Origin: Haliotis asinina
Lineage: Eukaryota; Mollusca; Gastropoda; Lepetellida; Haliotidae
DNA: 64,000 bases
Reading direction: 5' to 3'
NCBI RefSeq assembly: GCF_037392515.1
Contig: NC_090287.1
Location: forward strand, 9,097,501 to 9,161,500
Position numbers and translations under genes: made by a program. The notes under the pieces were generated by a model. It was not told the origin of the DNA, did no database searches, and saw only the letters and a list, made by a program, of their open reading frames with translations. Positions 14,501 through 25,085 of the stretch are shown in pieces (the first letter of the stretch is position 1; each line of letters opens with the position of its first letter).

Positions 14501-17500
14501 AAAAAAAACATGCGTTAAACTAAATTCACCCACTCAGTGTCATTCTCATTCCATGCCGTAAGCTATGTGATGACCAGTGAAACAGGTGGTGTTGATGGGT
14601 CTCGGATATTTAAAGCATTTGTATGTCACACGCAAACCACCCTGCGAAAGATACTGCTGAAATGGTTTTAAAATATAGTGAACCCGTCTTCACTCACAAA
14701 GGCAACGGAGATTTACAACTCAATCAAATGTTACTATATTTCTGAGACAACGGAATGTCCTAAACAAACAGACCTGAAATCAAGAATATCTCCCGTTTCA
14801 ATAAGTCCTTTTGGCCATGCCATCCCGAATGTAATTGTGGTTTATACTCCTATTTCCCATGTGGCAACTCTTGATCCGCACCGTAGCAACAACGTAACCT
14901 TCTCCCAAAGGCGATAAAGCATTGACGCCGTGGCGAATATTGCGATACAAAGGAGACATTGATGGTGTAACCGGCAGCTGAGATTGATGCGACCTGTGGT
15001 GCGGAGGTTATGAATGATGGAAGCATCTCTCAGTGTCATGTCTTCAAACATTGTCCCCGACCTCATTCGATCGTTACGCGGTTGGTGGTCAGATGAAGTC
15101 AGATGAAGTCGGTACGTGTTGATTGCTCCGTTCATCGATGAAGCGAAGACAGCCACGGACTCTTGAACAAACCTTTATATGTCCTTAGATAGCCACGGTG
15201 ATTTTTTTAAAAAGTCTCTTTTAATTACATTTGGATTAAATTGATTGTGTTCTCTGTAATCAAGGGTTTCGTATGTTACCAATAACAGTTGTAACGCTTG
15301 GATCCTTGTTTATTGCAAGAGTTCTAAGAAAAGCCATGTGCTGTATTCATGTGGTACAGTACTTTGCAATAAGTAGGAATACATTTATACATTTTACGAG
15401 AATTGAATTTTGAAATACTCAGTTTCTTTTATTTATTCGCCCGCAAGTATATCCTTCTTTGTTAAGCATATATTCTCCTGGGTATATAATTATGGGGAAA
15501 TTCACCTCTAGAAAATACACTCTTTTCTAGGGGGTACGTGACAAGATAAAATTTAAATGAACTCGAATGTCCAACATTTTCCCCACATGGTATTTTTCAA
15601 GTAATACATACAAAATATAGAGCTTCAGAAAAAAATGTAGTGTCATTATTTTCTCCATACAGGAATCGGCATGGACGGTGAAGTCCTTGTCATTTACAAC
15701 GTCAGTCGATACTGCAGCGACACCTACGAATGTGTGGCATTCAATGATGTTCCCCCAGCAGTGAACAGACAGATAAAAGTAACCGTGCAGTGTAAGTAGC
15801 GACTCATCGCAGCTAATTGTCACCCTCAGCAAAAAAATATGAGAATTTTATTCCAGTCAAGCGATAATGCTTAAATAACAATGTAAAAATCGACTCGCAA
15901 CAAGCCAGGAACCTCTAAATACAATTTGTTATAGTAACTAATTTTTTACAATCGATTTTATTAAATACCTTTTTGTGTAGATTGAATCTTGGATGGGTTT
16001 TATTGTTTTTTGGTCATCTAGAGGTCGTTTTGCAACTTCAGCTTGTTTCGTTTTAGTCGTGAATCCCATTGTTTCAGACGCATTACACATTACATGTGAC
16101 CTGATAATGCCACCATATCTGCTGCCACAAGTTCATCATTTGGATCGTTAAACAAAATAACTTTGATAAAGCTTGCCTCATGTTTATTCTTTTCCTCGTC
16201 TTCTCAAGTTAAATGTACGAATTTTATATTAACTTCAGCATTTACAAGTCGCTATGTTCAAAAGGTATTCCTATATGTTACAAGCAGCACATAACAAACA
16301 CTATCGATGTGATGCTGCGCAAACAAGATAGAAATCGAACGTAAAGCGCTGTCTTTGCCCCTTCGCTCAGCCCCTTTAACGTCGAGAGTAGCGTCTCAAA
16401 GTATCGATCAACATGACCAACTCTCACAAAACCAAGCGGTCATAAAATACTTGAATCAATTCCCTTGACGATATGATAAACCGCAACATAGCAGAGATAA
16501 TAAAGTGTATTGATGTATTTCCTGAATACACTGCAAATGTCGTTTTAAGACACAATACAAAACAAGGAATTACATTCTAGTTGCCCTTCATCCTCAGGTT
16601 TTTGTTTTGCTGTAATGAAACTCCTTCTTTAGATTGGTTTTCAAGAATCCGTTTTAAGTGGATTATATACACAGTACATCATTGGCAACGAATGTTCCCG
16701 GGTAATTGTTGTGATGCATGCCATGGACTTTCTTGCAGTTACCCATAAATGTAGTCATTGTACCTTTACGTCAAATTTGGTGGAAAGGGAATGTATATTT
16801 GACCGCCTTTGAAGAATAGCATTTTCATTTTTAACTTCAGTGTGCATCAGTGACCAAATATCGAAATATTTCGATGTTATTATGAATGTCAGATTTGTGA
16901 GATAAGTCCTATGTGCTAACTTGTTTTTGTCTTACAGTTCCGCCTGAGGTCAGATTGCCCACCAAACGCATAGGGCAGGCTGTTGGCAAGGAAACTATCT
17001 TAGAATGTGTCATTTCTGCCAGTCCACACGAGATAAGCGTATGGATTCGAAATGGCAAGGTTAGTTTAACTGTTCCTACATGTGTCGTTTCACTGTACTT
17101 GAACACTATATGGAATACGGCGGTTTTCTTTCTTCATTTTCATGTTGGTGTTTGATAAGAATTTTGTTTTCTCAAATATTAGCTGTTAAAAAATATTGTA
17201 CATGTTGTTGGCTATTAAGGGGAAGGCTTCACGCGTCATGTAGACACACCCGGATGTGACGAAACTGATTATAACTAATAATACTGTGCATATATTTTAG
17301 TGAAATCACTATATGATATCATTTTCACTCGGGATAAAGAAAATAGATTGCTATTGAATATGAACACTTAATTACCTTGTTGATAAGTAGGTTTTTCCCA
17401 TTCTTTATGATAATTTATACATATGGAATATGTGCTTGCAATGCATTTTGGTCCTACCATTTTTGTCCTACCATTTTTTTTCCATTTTTGGCCACAGGAA

Positions 17501-20271
17501 CTGACCGACAGTGAAAAATATCGCATTGAGATATACGAAGATAAGGACCACACCATTACTCTAAGTTTGAGGATTAGAAATATCAACGCATTTGATTTTG
17601 GCCAGTATACCTGTATGGCCTCGAACATATTGGGCAAAGACAGGGAGACAATGGCGCTCTACGGTAAGTTGTGTACAGCGGTGCGGATCTCATTTGAATA
17701 TATGATCCTGCAGCTAGACTCAGAAGTATGACGCGTTACGGTAACCAAGACTGTAAAGCCCATGTGAAAAGTTGGCTTCTGATTTTCATTTATCTTTATA
17801 TCATGTCCATAACGTAAAAAAGGATCATGTATAAAAACCTTTTAATATTTTGCGTTCTGTGATAGCCTAGTGGTGAAAGCGTTCCCTCGTCACACCGACG
17901 AGACACGGTTCGAGTTACGATGCGTGAACCACATTTCTGGAGTCCCCCACCATTATATTGATGAAATATTGCTAACAGCAGCGTAAAACCAAACTCACTC
18001 ACTAACTTAGGATATTTGAACATGTCCATTTCAGTGATTTCCAGTTTGAAACATATGACGTCACACTGTTTCATTGTTGAGTAAAATACAATATGCACCT
18101 CGTTGCTCATGACGCCCAAATGGATTACAATACGTTAATTAAACATTAAGTAGCCGTTAGCGACGTTTCTGTATAGCCCTAGCATTGAGTAGGGTTTCAT
18201 CATTTGCTTTCTTAAATGCAAGTAATTATTAGGATTTATTAGGTTTTCTGGAACAATCAAACTGTGAACCAGCAAACGCATTGGGTGTAGAAAGGTGTTG
18301 ATGTGGTCCTTTTTTTCTCACCCCGCGACGTGATGAAACATGTCTACACCAACTGACAGCATCCTTCACAAAACAAAGAAAATGACAGCGGTATTTGAGT
18401 AACAGCAATATTTGTAGGAGCAAGAGAGTCAAATAAGCGTATGACGTATGAATCGTTTGTTGGTTACAACTATAATGTTCTCCAACAACACGTGTAATGT
18501 CTTCTCTGTGTAGTTGCATATTTCTTTCAGTCACTTTTGTGTTCTTTTCTCGAAAACTGATATATCATATTGCGTCTTCGCTTCGACAAAGTTAAACAAT
18601 AAACGACTTGTATATGTAAAACGTTCAGTACAAACCTCAACAGAATTACCCTTCTGTATAATGTCTTTTACTCATTGCTGAAATAATAGATTCTGTTTAA
18701 TGGTGTATAGCAAATGTCACAGGGATTAAATGGACCAAAGGAAAATCAAAGTGAAAGAAACATCTGCTGCTTTATTTCAGCTGTGCTTGCAACACAGATC
18801 CCGTCCTTCTGGAACAATCAAACTTAGAAACAAGCAGATTGTTGACTGTTTTTTTTTAAACAAAATATTGTCATGTTATTCTCAATATGTGCCGAATTAG
18901 TCTTAATGCCAATTTCTGAAAAAAAGGCACACTTTCGTTTGTTTGGAGTTTAATCAATAGGAAGAATACAGATAAGAATCATGACGAAAAAATGTCAGTG
19001 TATCTTACAGAAAATAACTGGATTTCATGACACCGAGATTTGATACGGTTAGTGGGTGCAGTGGGTCTGTAGAGTTGTGGTCCTAAATCTGATAAGGATT
19101 ATACGATTGCTGGTTCGAGTCCCAAACTTCACCTATAAGTTATCTGTCAACTCCATGGCCGCTTTGGGAGTTTTCAAATACCAAAGTTGATGAATATATT
19201 GGGTGACGTTTAACTTTTCGACAAAATAAACTGACTTCTTTGAATTTGTATTAAAGATACGAATATCCCGACATCATGATATATGTTACTGATGTTACTA
19301 TAACGACATTATCTGTGACTCCAAGACGAACACAGAAGCGACCATATACATGTTGCTATGTTCTGTACATGTACCCCGTGAACATCCGGGTTCTAATTTG
19401 TCTTCAACAACCTATGTTTGTCGTCAGAGGCGACTAATGGAATCGAATGGTCAGACTCGCTCACTTGAGACACACATCGTATTCCATTCCGTATTTTTAT
19501 GGCGGTGGTTTGTTCTCCTTCAGATTATTCGATATACACGAAAACAACGACGCGGTCTCCCTCAACTTCACCCCCTGCATTGTATACACCTTTTTCCCAT
19601 TACCCCCGAGCCACACAGAGGACCCCGGGGCATGGGGGCCGCACAGAGCTGCAGTTTGTCACCATCAAACAGACGACGAAACACATACCTGAAAACAATG
19701 GTAATTTTACTGTTCAGTTGTAGCCGTAGTATATCAGCAGAACGCTAACCGTCTGGCTGTTTTCCATGATATTGATCTGTCCATTCAAATGTTTAGAGGT
19801 ACATGTATTAACTTTCAGACTAAGGTTGTCATTAGTTTCGGAGAGAGTATCAAATCGTGTTATGATAGTTTGAAATAGGTCTGGTGCCTATGGTTAATAC
19901 GAAAGATTGTCTTTGAAAATGTCTTGATCAAGGCTTGTTTCAGCACTGAAATCTGATCGTTAATTGTCTGTGCCAACATAACGACTAAACAGAAATTCTT
20001 ATGAAATCATTAAGTCTTATAGAAATCTGACTTCTAGAAAGTACTTGCACTCCCCACTTTAGTTATCTATGAATCTTTTGAAGCATTATGATCATTCCAA
20101 GTAATTGCTATATAAAACGTACTGACATATTACGCTTTCATTCATGTAGGAGATGCATACAGACCTTTAGAGACCAGAAACACCAATGCTGTGACGTCCG
20201 TCCACGCCGTGACAGCGCTGTTTGCAACCACAGCAACTATTACCGTATTCTTCTCAAAGCAGTGGTTGTGA
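8452..20271 (+). CDS. Gene A: lachesin/neurotrimin-like three-Ig GPI-anchored adhesion protein, spliced, 5' end missing
   Basis: Eight exons (8452-8561, 12027-12231, 13707-13856, 15663-15791, 16938-17059, 17498-17663, 19524-19700, 20150-20271) join in frame to 392 residues ending at a TGA at 20269-20271. The order is Ig1 (Cys in LPCSV and YNCQV, Trp in VVWTDQW), Ig2 (LVCNV, TWYRH, YECVA), Ig3 (LECVI, VWIRNG, YTCMA), a Ser/Thr/Pro stalk, then a hydrophobic C terminus. This is the layout of the lachesin/neurotrimin/IgLON family, which are cell-surface homophilic adhesion proteins of neurons and epithelia held by a GPI anchor. Three N-glycosylation sequons (NVT, NVT, NVS) are visible. All boundaries are AG/GT; all are phase 1 except the phase-0 intron inside Ig3. 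The first exon opens in phase 1, so a signal-peptide exon must precede it; I did not find one. The family is clear, but the exact orthologue is not. Confidence 0.92.
8627..8880 (+). repeat. Interspersed repeat with ACGACAAGCATGGG core, copy 1
   Basis: Shared segments with the copy near 48.2-48.4 kb include AATAATCGAGT..GGACCAGA, CCAGTGAT, CATGAGCATCGA, AGCCTGAC and the core TCTTACGACAAGCATGGGTT. The left end resembles the SINE tail read inwards (AGTTTAGTTAAACGCTGC). This matches an interspersed repeat I associate with abalone; the name is not known to me. Confidence 0.75.
9590..9650 (+). repeat. Decayed SINE 3' fragment
   Basis: CCAAGATATTGCAGGAATG followed by TTGGTAAAAGCAG resembles the body and tail of the SINE at 4381 (GATATTGCTGGAATATTG then CTAAAAGCGGC). 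No intact box A or B is visible upstream. Confidence 0.5.
12027..12231 (+). CDS. Gene A exon: second half of Ig1
   Basis: The acceptor is TTTTAG and the donor GTACGG. The exon is 205 bases, entered in phase 0 and left in phase 1. It starts VVWTDQWSTLL, continues with FEDRRIIDDERISV, NLHIRAV and GVYNCQVNTSPVKIKTV, and ends LFVQ. It carries the Ig1 Trp and second Cys and the DxGxYxC-type motif. By hand count 55 of 68 residues equal the corresponding gene B exon (47725-47929), which is also 205 bases. Confidence 0.95.
12232..13706 (+). other. Gene A intron between Ig1 and Ig2
   Basis: About 1.5 kb with GTACGG..GCTCCAG boundaries. No repeat or gene recognised. Confidence 0.75.
13707..13856 (+). 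CDS. Gene A exon: first half of Ig2
   Basis: The acceptor is GCTCCAG and the donor GTAAGT. The exon is 150 bases, phase 1 on both sides. It begins VPAKIIADLSSSDV, then EGETLTLVCNVTGVP with the first Ig2 Cys and an NVT sequon, then TVTWYRHPLEDDGEKE with the core Trp. The inter-domain junction (VQ|VPAKI) falls at the intron, as is usual for Ig cassettes. Gene B's equivalent is one codon longer. Confidence 0.93.
13857..15662 (+). other. Gene A intron inside Ig2
   Basis: About 1.8 kb. It contains a possible SINE relic at about 14070-14180 (GTGGCCTAAGTGGTTTAATG) and a tail-like piece near 14490-14540 (CGTTAAACTAAATTCACCCA). A direct duplication GTCAGATGAA occurs near 15090. Confidence 0.55.
15663..15791 (+). 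CDS. Gene A exon: second half of Ig2
   Basis: The acceptor is CCATACAG and the donor GTAAGT. The exon is 129 bases, phase 1 on both sides. It encodes RIGMDGEVLVIYNVSRYCSD, then TYECVAFNDVPPAVNRQIKV. The second Ig2 Cys is in TYECVA, and an extra Cys lies five residues before it in SRYCSD. NVS is a sequon. The NxVPPA motif after the F strand is typical of lachesin and neurotrimin Ig2. By hand count 34 of 43 residues match gene B's exon at 41709-41837. Confidence 0.94.
15792..16937 (+). other. Gene A intron between Ig2 and Ig3
   Basis: About 1.1 kb. Nothing beyond the splice sites was recognised. Confidence 0.75.
16938..17059 (+). CDS. Gene A exon: first half of Ig3
   Basis: The acceptor is TGTCTTACAG and the donor GTTAGT. 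The exon is 122 bases, entered in phase 1 and left in phase 0. It encodes FPPEVRLPTKRIGQAVG, then KETILECVISASPHEI and SVWIRNGK. It carries the first Ig3 Cys and the Trp. In gene B the same stretch is fused to the rest of Ig3 in a single exon, so the intron that follows here is specific to gene A within this window. Confidence 0.93.
17060..17497 (+). other. Gene A-specific intron splitting Ig3
   Basis: 438 bases, GTTAGT..CCACAG, phase 0. The 3' end has a T-rich tract with a short tandem duplication (TGTCCTACCATTTTT). Absent from gene B. Confidence 0.88.
17498..17663 (+). CDS. Gene A exon: second half of Ig3
   Basis: The acceptor is GGCCACAG after a pyrimidine-rich tract that includes a short tandem copy of TGTCCTACCATTTTT; the donor is GTAAGT. 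The exon is 166 bases, entered in phase 0 and left in phase 1. It encodes ELTDSEKYRIEIYED, HTITLSLRIRNINAFDFG and QYTCMASNILG, ending TMALYG. It has the second Ig3 Cys and the D-F-G-x-Y-x-C motif of this family. The phase-1 end feeds the stalk exon. Confidence 0.94.
17859..18005 (+). mobile_element. tRNA-derived SINE, abalone-type, copy 2
   Basis: GATAGCCTAGTGGTGAAAGC (box A-like), then CGTTCCCTCGTCACACC, GGTTCGAGTTACGA (box B-like), ACATTTCTGGAGTCCCCC and the tail TAAAACCAAACTCACTCACT. It lies in the sense orientation inside a gene A intron. Confidence 0.88.
19375..19500 (-). repeat. Interspersed repeat (ACGACAAGCATGGG family), reverse fragment next to an acceptor
   Basis: Read on the - strand it matches the 3' part of the copies at 8.7 and 48.3 kb. 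On the + strand the pieces are AACATCCGGGTTCTAATTTG, TTTGTCGTCAGAGGCGACTA and GGTCAGACTCGCTCACTTGA. It ends about 25 bases before the stalk-exon acceptor of gene A, so it forms the region where the branch point would normally sit. A 132-codon open frame starting at 19350 is this repeat running into the exon. Confidence 0.7.
19524..19700 (+). CDS. Gene A exon: Ser/Thr/Pro stalk
   Basis: The acceptor is CTCCTTCAG and the donor GTAATT. The exon is 177 bases, phase 1 on both sides. It begins DYSIYTKTTTRSPSTSPP and ends KHIPENN. Composition is rich in Thr, Ser, Pro, His and Arg, with no Cys, which fits an extended, O-glycosylatable stalk between Ig3 and the membrane anchor. Only the opening Asp-Tyr resembles the gene B stalk. 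An interspersed repeat in reverse orientation ends about 25 bases before the acceptor. Confidence 0.85.
19701..20149 (+). other. Gene A last intron
   Basis: 449 bases, GTAATT..ATGTAG. Nothing else recognised. Confidence 0.75.
20150..20271 (+). CDS. Gene A terminal exon: hydrophobic C terminus, probable GPI-attachment signal
   Basis: The acceptor is TTCATGTAG. 122 coding bases end in TGA. After GDAYRPLETRNTNAVTS comes a moderately hydrophobic stretch, AVTALFATTATITVFF, and a short tail SKQWL. Small residues (N-A, T-S) before the hydrophobic run could serve as the omega site. The family is GPI-anchored, and the position and phase match gene B's last exon. The hydrophobic run is Thr-rich, so a GPI predictor might score it only moderately. 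No convincing AATAAA lies in the next few hundred bases. Confidence 0.8.
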
Positions 20272-21308
20272 AACTTGGGAAGTTTAAACACTATTACATA
20301 TATTTGCTCAACCAACGCCGTCCAGTGACTTCCATATTGTATAGATGCTAGAGAGACTCGAGTGGAGTATAGTAGGCTTTGACTTCATTGGCTGACTGCA
20401 ATGTTTTGTTCGACGAGTGGGACACGCCATCGCAGTCAACGCTGGCACTGTAGACTTGCTGCTATCATGGATCATCGTATTGGTATCGATCCAGATCTTG
20501 CAGTGTGTAAGTATATATTTTAGGTTTGTATGGCGCTGGAGCATGAATGATCAAGTCGCCTAGAGCGTATTCAGTTGTGTGCCCCTGACAGTTGGTTCAA
20601 ATCCCGGATTGCTCTCATTGTGTTTGTTGGTTTGTCAGCAATACAGTGGAGATCGAGAGTTGTAATCGTAAACGTCCGACCTTTTCGCCCAAACCGAGCT
20701 GGCACGGTGTGTTATAGCTAGAAGTATAATCATACAGGCCATAAACCCAACTCACTCACTCAGGTAAGAAATGATATTTGACGGCCTTTCTTAATATTTC
20801 ATGTATGTCTATAAATCTAAACCTCGACCAGATCCAACAGAACAATCAAATTGAGAGCATAATCAAAGCCCAATGTAATCGGGCACAATGACAGTTCAGA
20901 CAGGTCACCGATGAAGATTAACACATTCAGTTAAGTTGACGCTTACGAACATGCTTATTCGATACTTACATAACTTCAGGAGGAAGGTAGAAGGGCCAAA
21001 GGATATCATTAGTAATTTGTTTTCAGTGTTTACATTATTAATTGCATTAATTAGAATTGGATTCAATCTAACAATCCATCGTTATTTCAAACTTTGTGTC
21101 AACCAGTAATTCCTCATGTTTTTTGTGAGGTGTAATATAATGAGCTCACTTCTCCGCTCCTAGCGTAAACCTAACTTGGACTTTGCTACTATAAATATTA
21201 ACGTCATATTCAAGTTGTTATTAAAACTGTGCTGTAAATATAGATGTACGATTTAAGCAAAAGGTTTTTTGTTCTTTCTTATTACTTCCTTCCGTCAGAA
21301 CATGGACT
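20272..21308 (+). other. Gene A 3' UTR / downstream sequence
   Basis: Follows the TGA of gene A. No clear AATAAA signal was found, so the 3' end cannot be placed. It contains a different tRNA-like repeat at 20555-20765. Confidence 0.6.
20555..20765 (+). mobile_element. Probable second SINE family with ACTC tail
   Basis: The head is TCGCCTAGAGCGTATTCAG, then GGTTCAAATCCCGG (box B-like). The body contains ACCGAGCTGGCACGGTGTG, and the end is AAACCCAACTCACTCACTCA. The body differs from the 4381 family but the 3' tail is shared. The last repeat unit runs into CAGGTAAG, an incidental donor-like site. Confidence 0.65.
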
Positions 21309-21470
21309 GTAGGGTAGTCTATTGGTTGAAGCGTCCGCTCGTGACGCTGAAGACCCGGGTTCGAATCCCCACATAGGCGCAATGTGTGAATACCATTTCA
21401 GGTGTTCTCCCCCTTGATATTGCTGGAATATTGATGAAAGCGGCGCACAACCATACCCATTCACTCACCC
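21309..21470 (+). mobile_element. tRNA-derived SINE, abalone-type, copy 3
   Basis: The most complete copy here: GTAGGGTAGTCTATTGGTTG, GCGTCCGCTCGTGACGCTGA, AGACCCGGGTTCGAATCCCC (box B), CAATGTGTGAATACCATTTC, GATATTGCTGGAATATTGAT, GAAAGCGGCGCAC, then TTCACTCACC. Confidence 0.9.
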
Positions 21471-24400
21471 AATTGCCCCCTTTCGAACATTTGGCTAGCC
21501 TTTGTGTTTGTGATTGGGCAAGCCTGAATCGAATCACATTTTCGGGAACACCCGGTGTCAGCAGCATGCAACAGTTTTACACACATGCTCATATTGCAGG
21601 CTCTTAGTAGATGTATCTTATGATTATGGAAAAGGTCTCCACGCTGTATTTGCGTCAGTGTTGTTTTATTCAAAAGATAAAGAAACAGAAGCACGATGGC
21701 GTGGGGCAATTAGGCAGATTAAAGGTATATCCCTTTCTTTCATCGTATCAATTATTTCTGAGATCTGTCTGTAATATGACAACCCCGTCTCTTCTGAGTG
21801 ACGCAGGTGTACAAGTGTGACGTGCTGGTACTCGAGGTGTTCCGAGGAGAGCCACCAGCACAGCAGCAGCTCTCGACCAGTAGGTTTATGTGGGAGGTTT
21901 AATTCCCCACATGCGACTATACTTTTTACTTTATTAAAAATGTTACATCTGCAGATATGACCTAAACGCTTAACACTTTTTCATCTTTTGAACTTACTTT
22001 TTAACATTGTAATGTACAGATGTAATAACTGTCTTTGATGCTGAAATTGAAAGCATAAAATACAGATTTAAACGTTTGACAACTGAAAAGTTTCCATTGT
22101 TGTACATTTCAAAATTAAAAGGACAAGCGATGCTAATGGAGGATTGCTCGAGGGATGTTAAGATCCCTTACTGGCTCATCGGAACCCACAAGCCTTGTCA
22201 CAATGTCCTGTGACGTTCTGCATATTGTTGATGCTCAATGCATTTAGATGCATTGATATCGTTAGATGTTTCTCGTGATGTTTATTTTCAAAAAGTCTTT
22301 TTCTGATATAGTTTGTGTCATATTAGGAATGTGTTTCAGGCCTTTCCCATAAATCAGAAGTCCAAGAGGCAGATTTATGTGCAAACAGTAACAACGGTAA
22401 ACTTCTTTAGACTGTTCGAGTGGTTGTACACAACACTCAGTTGTGTCTGTTACAGATTATGAATTAAGAACGTAGCCCATAAATTATGTACCAGTTAACA
22501 TGTAGAGCAGAACTACTTTGTAGTCGTTACTAACGTGTTTGAAGTTCACTCGTCAAGATATTTGCTTACAGATCGAAATCATCTAATTGGATGTATGTGA
22601 ATAGACTGTATTATTCTCAGTAATCACGACCCCGACTGGAGAAACACTGTTAGAGCAGAAACTGACCAAAGTACAGTAAAATGTCTGTTTGTTCTGGATT
22701 TTCTCTGAAGCCCATCAATTGTTATCAGCTGCAGGTTGTAACTTTTCGCACGTGTTGAAACGTACGTCTTAAACCATCTTCGCCTACTCAGAACTTTTAG
22801 ATTAGGTTTTAGATTGAACTAACAAGATGAAGGTCGGGGTTATAGGTTATTGTTTTATTTTTCAAGGTTTTATAGTTTATTGTTTTTAGATGTCAACATT
22901 TGTTTGCTTTTCTTTCAATAGTAGCACATTGTCAGAAATGTTGAAGATATAACATAATACCAGTTAAAGTCTGAAGGTTGCTTAAGGACACATGAAAGTG
23001 ATGTGTAGGCATGTTTCTTACATTTGTTTTTGTAAATTAAATATTTACCCCAAACATTGGTATCTGCCTTGCTACTAGTTTGAAAAGTATGGAACATGTT
23101 TCTTAGAAAAGAGTTCTTTTACATAGATTATGTACTCTTACCGAGGTTCGCCTTTTGGAGCCCTCGATTATGAGCATGCTTTGATGGAACAGTACCAAAC
23201 AGTGACCATCATCCTCTGAATAGTCTGTGCCATTTTCGATGCATTCTGTATATGGTTTTAGATTTTGGGGGTTACGTTGACCGTACGTTGTCACCACGTC
23301 AGATCGTAATGTCAGTTGTGACAAATAGCAGTACTATTTAGTCACGAAGTGTTCTGCCATAACGAATAGTGAGGCGAACCGTATTCAGTGAAAGAAAGGA
23401 ACTTTTTCCATAAGTTGCATATGTGAGTGCAAATGCAACACCGCATGTTGAAGTAAGGTGCTGGTCAGTAAGGTTATGTAAGTTAATTGTGGAACTTTAT
23501 GATATATATTTAAAGTTTTAGGGGAACCTGGTGTCGTTGATCTGCAAGTGCGGGCCACAACTTGATCTACTTCAAAACGTTGTTAAATTGGATCAACTGA
23601 ATGGACATTTCCTGGATAATCCCCAGTGAATTAACTCATAAACCCCTTATAGTAAATCAACAAAATATTTTAAATTAATCATTTACCCTTTGCCTGAAAC
23701 ATGTTACTTAGTGGATTAGTCCTTGAGTACTGGTCACTTTATGATGGTCTGTAAATTGGGCTTGACGCCGAGTTAAACATTCGCAAGAGTGGTCAGCTTG
23801 AAGTGGCTGTAATATAACGTTTTTTTCGCAACCGCCGAGTACAAACCCGGGATGAACCGTAACAACTGATTCCACGCGAAGTAAGGGACATAACTCACCG
23901 AACCGTTGCGCCCCATACGCATTTTGACATATGAAGCCCGTCCGGGCATAAACTATCCAGTAACGCACTCAAGCACCATATCAAATATTCTCTGTTTTCT
24001 ACTGTCATTCATGCCAACATGATTGGTTCTCTGCATACTAAACGATGAAACTTTGTATTTTCAGGGGACAAGCAACGCCCTTCAATGTTGGCGACGACAT
24101 GGCAAGACTATGGATATTTTATGTGCGCTTGCAACAGTTGTCAAAATCCATCGAAGAATGGTTGCTTCGAATGACCATGAACAAAACTGTATGAGTGACC
24201 ATGCCATTACGTTTAATTACCGATAATCGAAGTTCGAAGTATACGCTACTATACATGTGTTATGTATATACCACATACAGTATTCACGTCACGTGGTGTG
24301 TTGATTGTTGAGCCACGGTTTCGATGTCGAATGCCATAATACGGTTATCTCCCTTCCCATGTGTTTGCCAACTGAATGTTGCGTTTCTTTATCATGGTAT

Positions 24401-25005
24401 GAAATTTATGCTTTCTACTTCCGTTATTCTGTCAATGCTGCTGATATTGAACTATTAAGTTCAACGGACATTGAATATTTGCTTATATCGAATTTTTAGT
24501 GTTTCAGTCAAATCACAGATAGTACATTCCTGATATGAATTCTCGACGCCACTGAAAATGGTTCAGTGACAAGACATACGTACATATTCAGTTTTGAAAG
24601 CTGTCATTCTATATTCCGAACTGAAGAAATCGTAAGCAAAAGCAAGAACAACAGTGAGAAACATATTTTTGGCTGGATGAAGCGATGGATCATATGTCTT
24701 GTATTTTGTAATGTTCCGCTGAGATGCATGTGTCCTTACCGCCCAAATTACTATGTCAGTCATTCCCAAATGTTCATTTTCTCTGTATCTAAAGGTTACT
24801 GTGTTTTCTTTACTGTTAGACACCAAAGGTCTTTTATTTGTAGATATGAAATATATATATATTTCACGTAGATATATACGTGAACGTGTACATAATATAT
24901 TAATGATAAATTTAATGTCTTACTCGTGAAATTTACACTTGTTCACCTGCTGAGTGTACGCATTTACACATATAGTCTAGATCTAATCTTCTGAAAGTTT
25001 TTCAG
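21471..25005. other. Intergenic between convergent genes: nothing recognised
   Basis: AT-rich. A possible tRNA-like/SINE relic lies at about 23830-23960 (- strand, CATCCCGGGTTTGTACTCG). A GGGAGATAACC motif occurs at 24345-24355 (- strand). No gene is supported. Confidence 0.5.
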
Positions 25006-25008
25006 TGT

Positions 25009-25085
25009 GAAAGGTCTGAGTGTGTTTATAATGAGAACACATGACACTCTGAAAGGTCTGAGTGTGTTTATAATGAGAACACATG
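25009..25085 (+). repeat. 42-bp tandem duplication
   Basis: Two head-to-tail copies starting GAAAGGTCTGAGTGTGTTTA at 25009 and at 25051, each continuing TAATGAGAACACATGA. The second copy breaks off after that motif. The copies are nearly identical, so the duplication is recent. Confidence 0.93.

Larger units (their letters stand above)
17664..19523 (+). other. Gene A intron before the stalk exon
   Basis: About 1.9 kb. It contains a SINE (17859-18005), a tRNA-like box B (CTGGTTCGAGTCCCAA near 19110) and a reverse interspersed repeat ending close to the acceptor (19375-19500). Confidence 0.8.

Noticed and set aside
19350..19748. 132-codon + strand open frame
   Set aside because: Composed of a reverse interspersed repeat plus an off-frame reading of the gene A stalk exon; the true frame is set by the splice phase.
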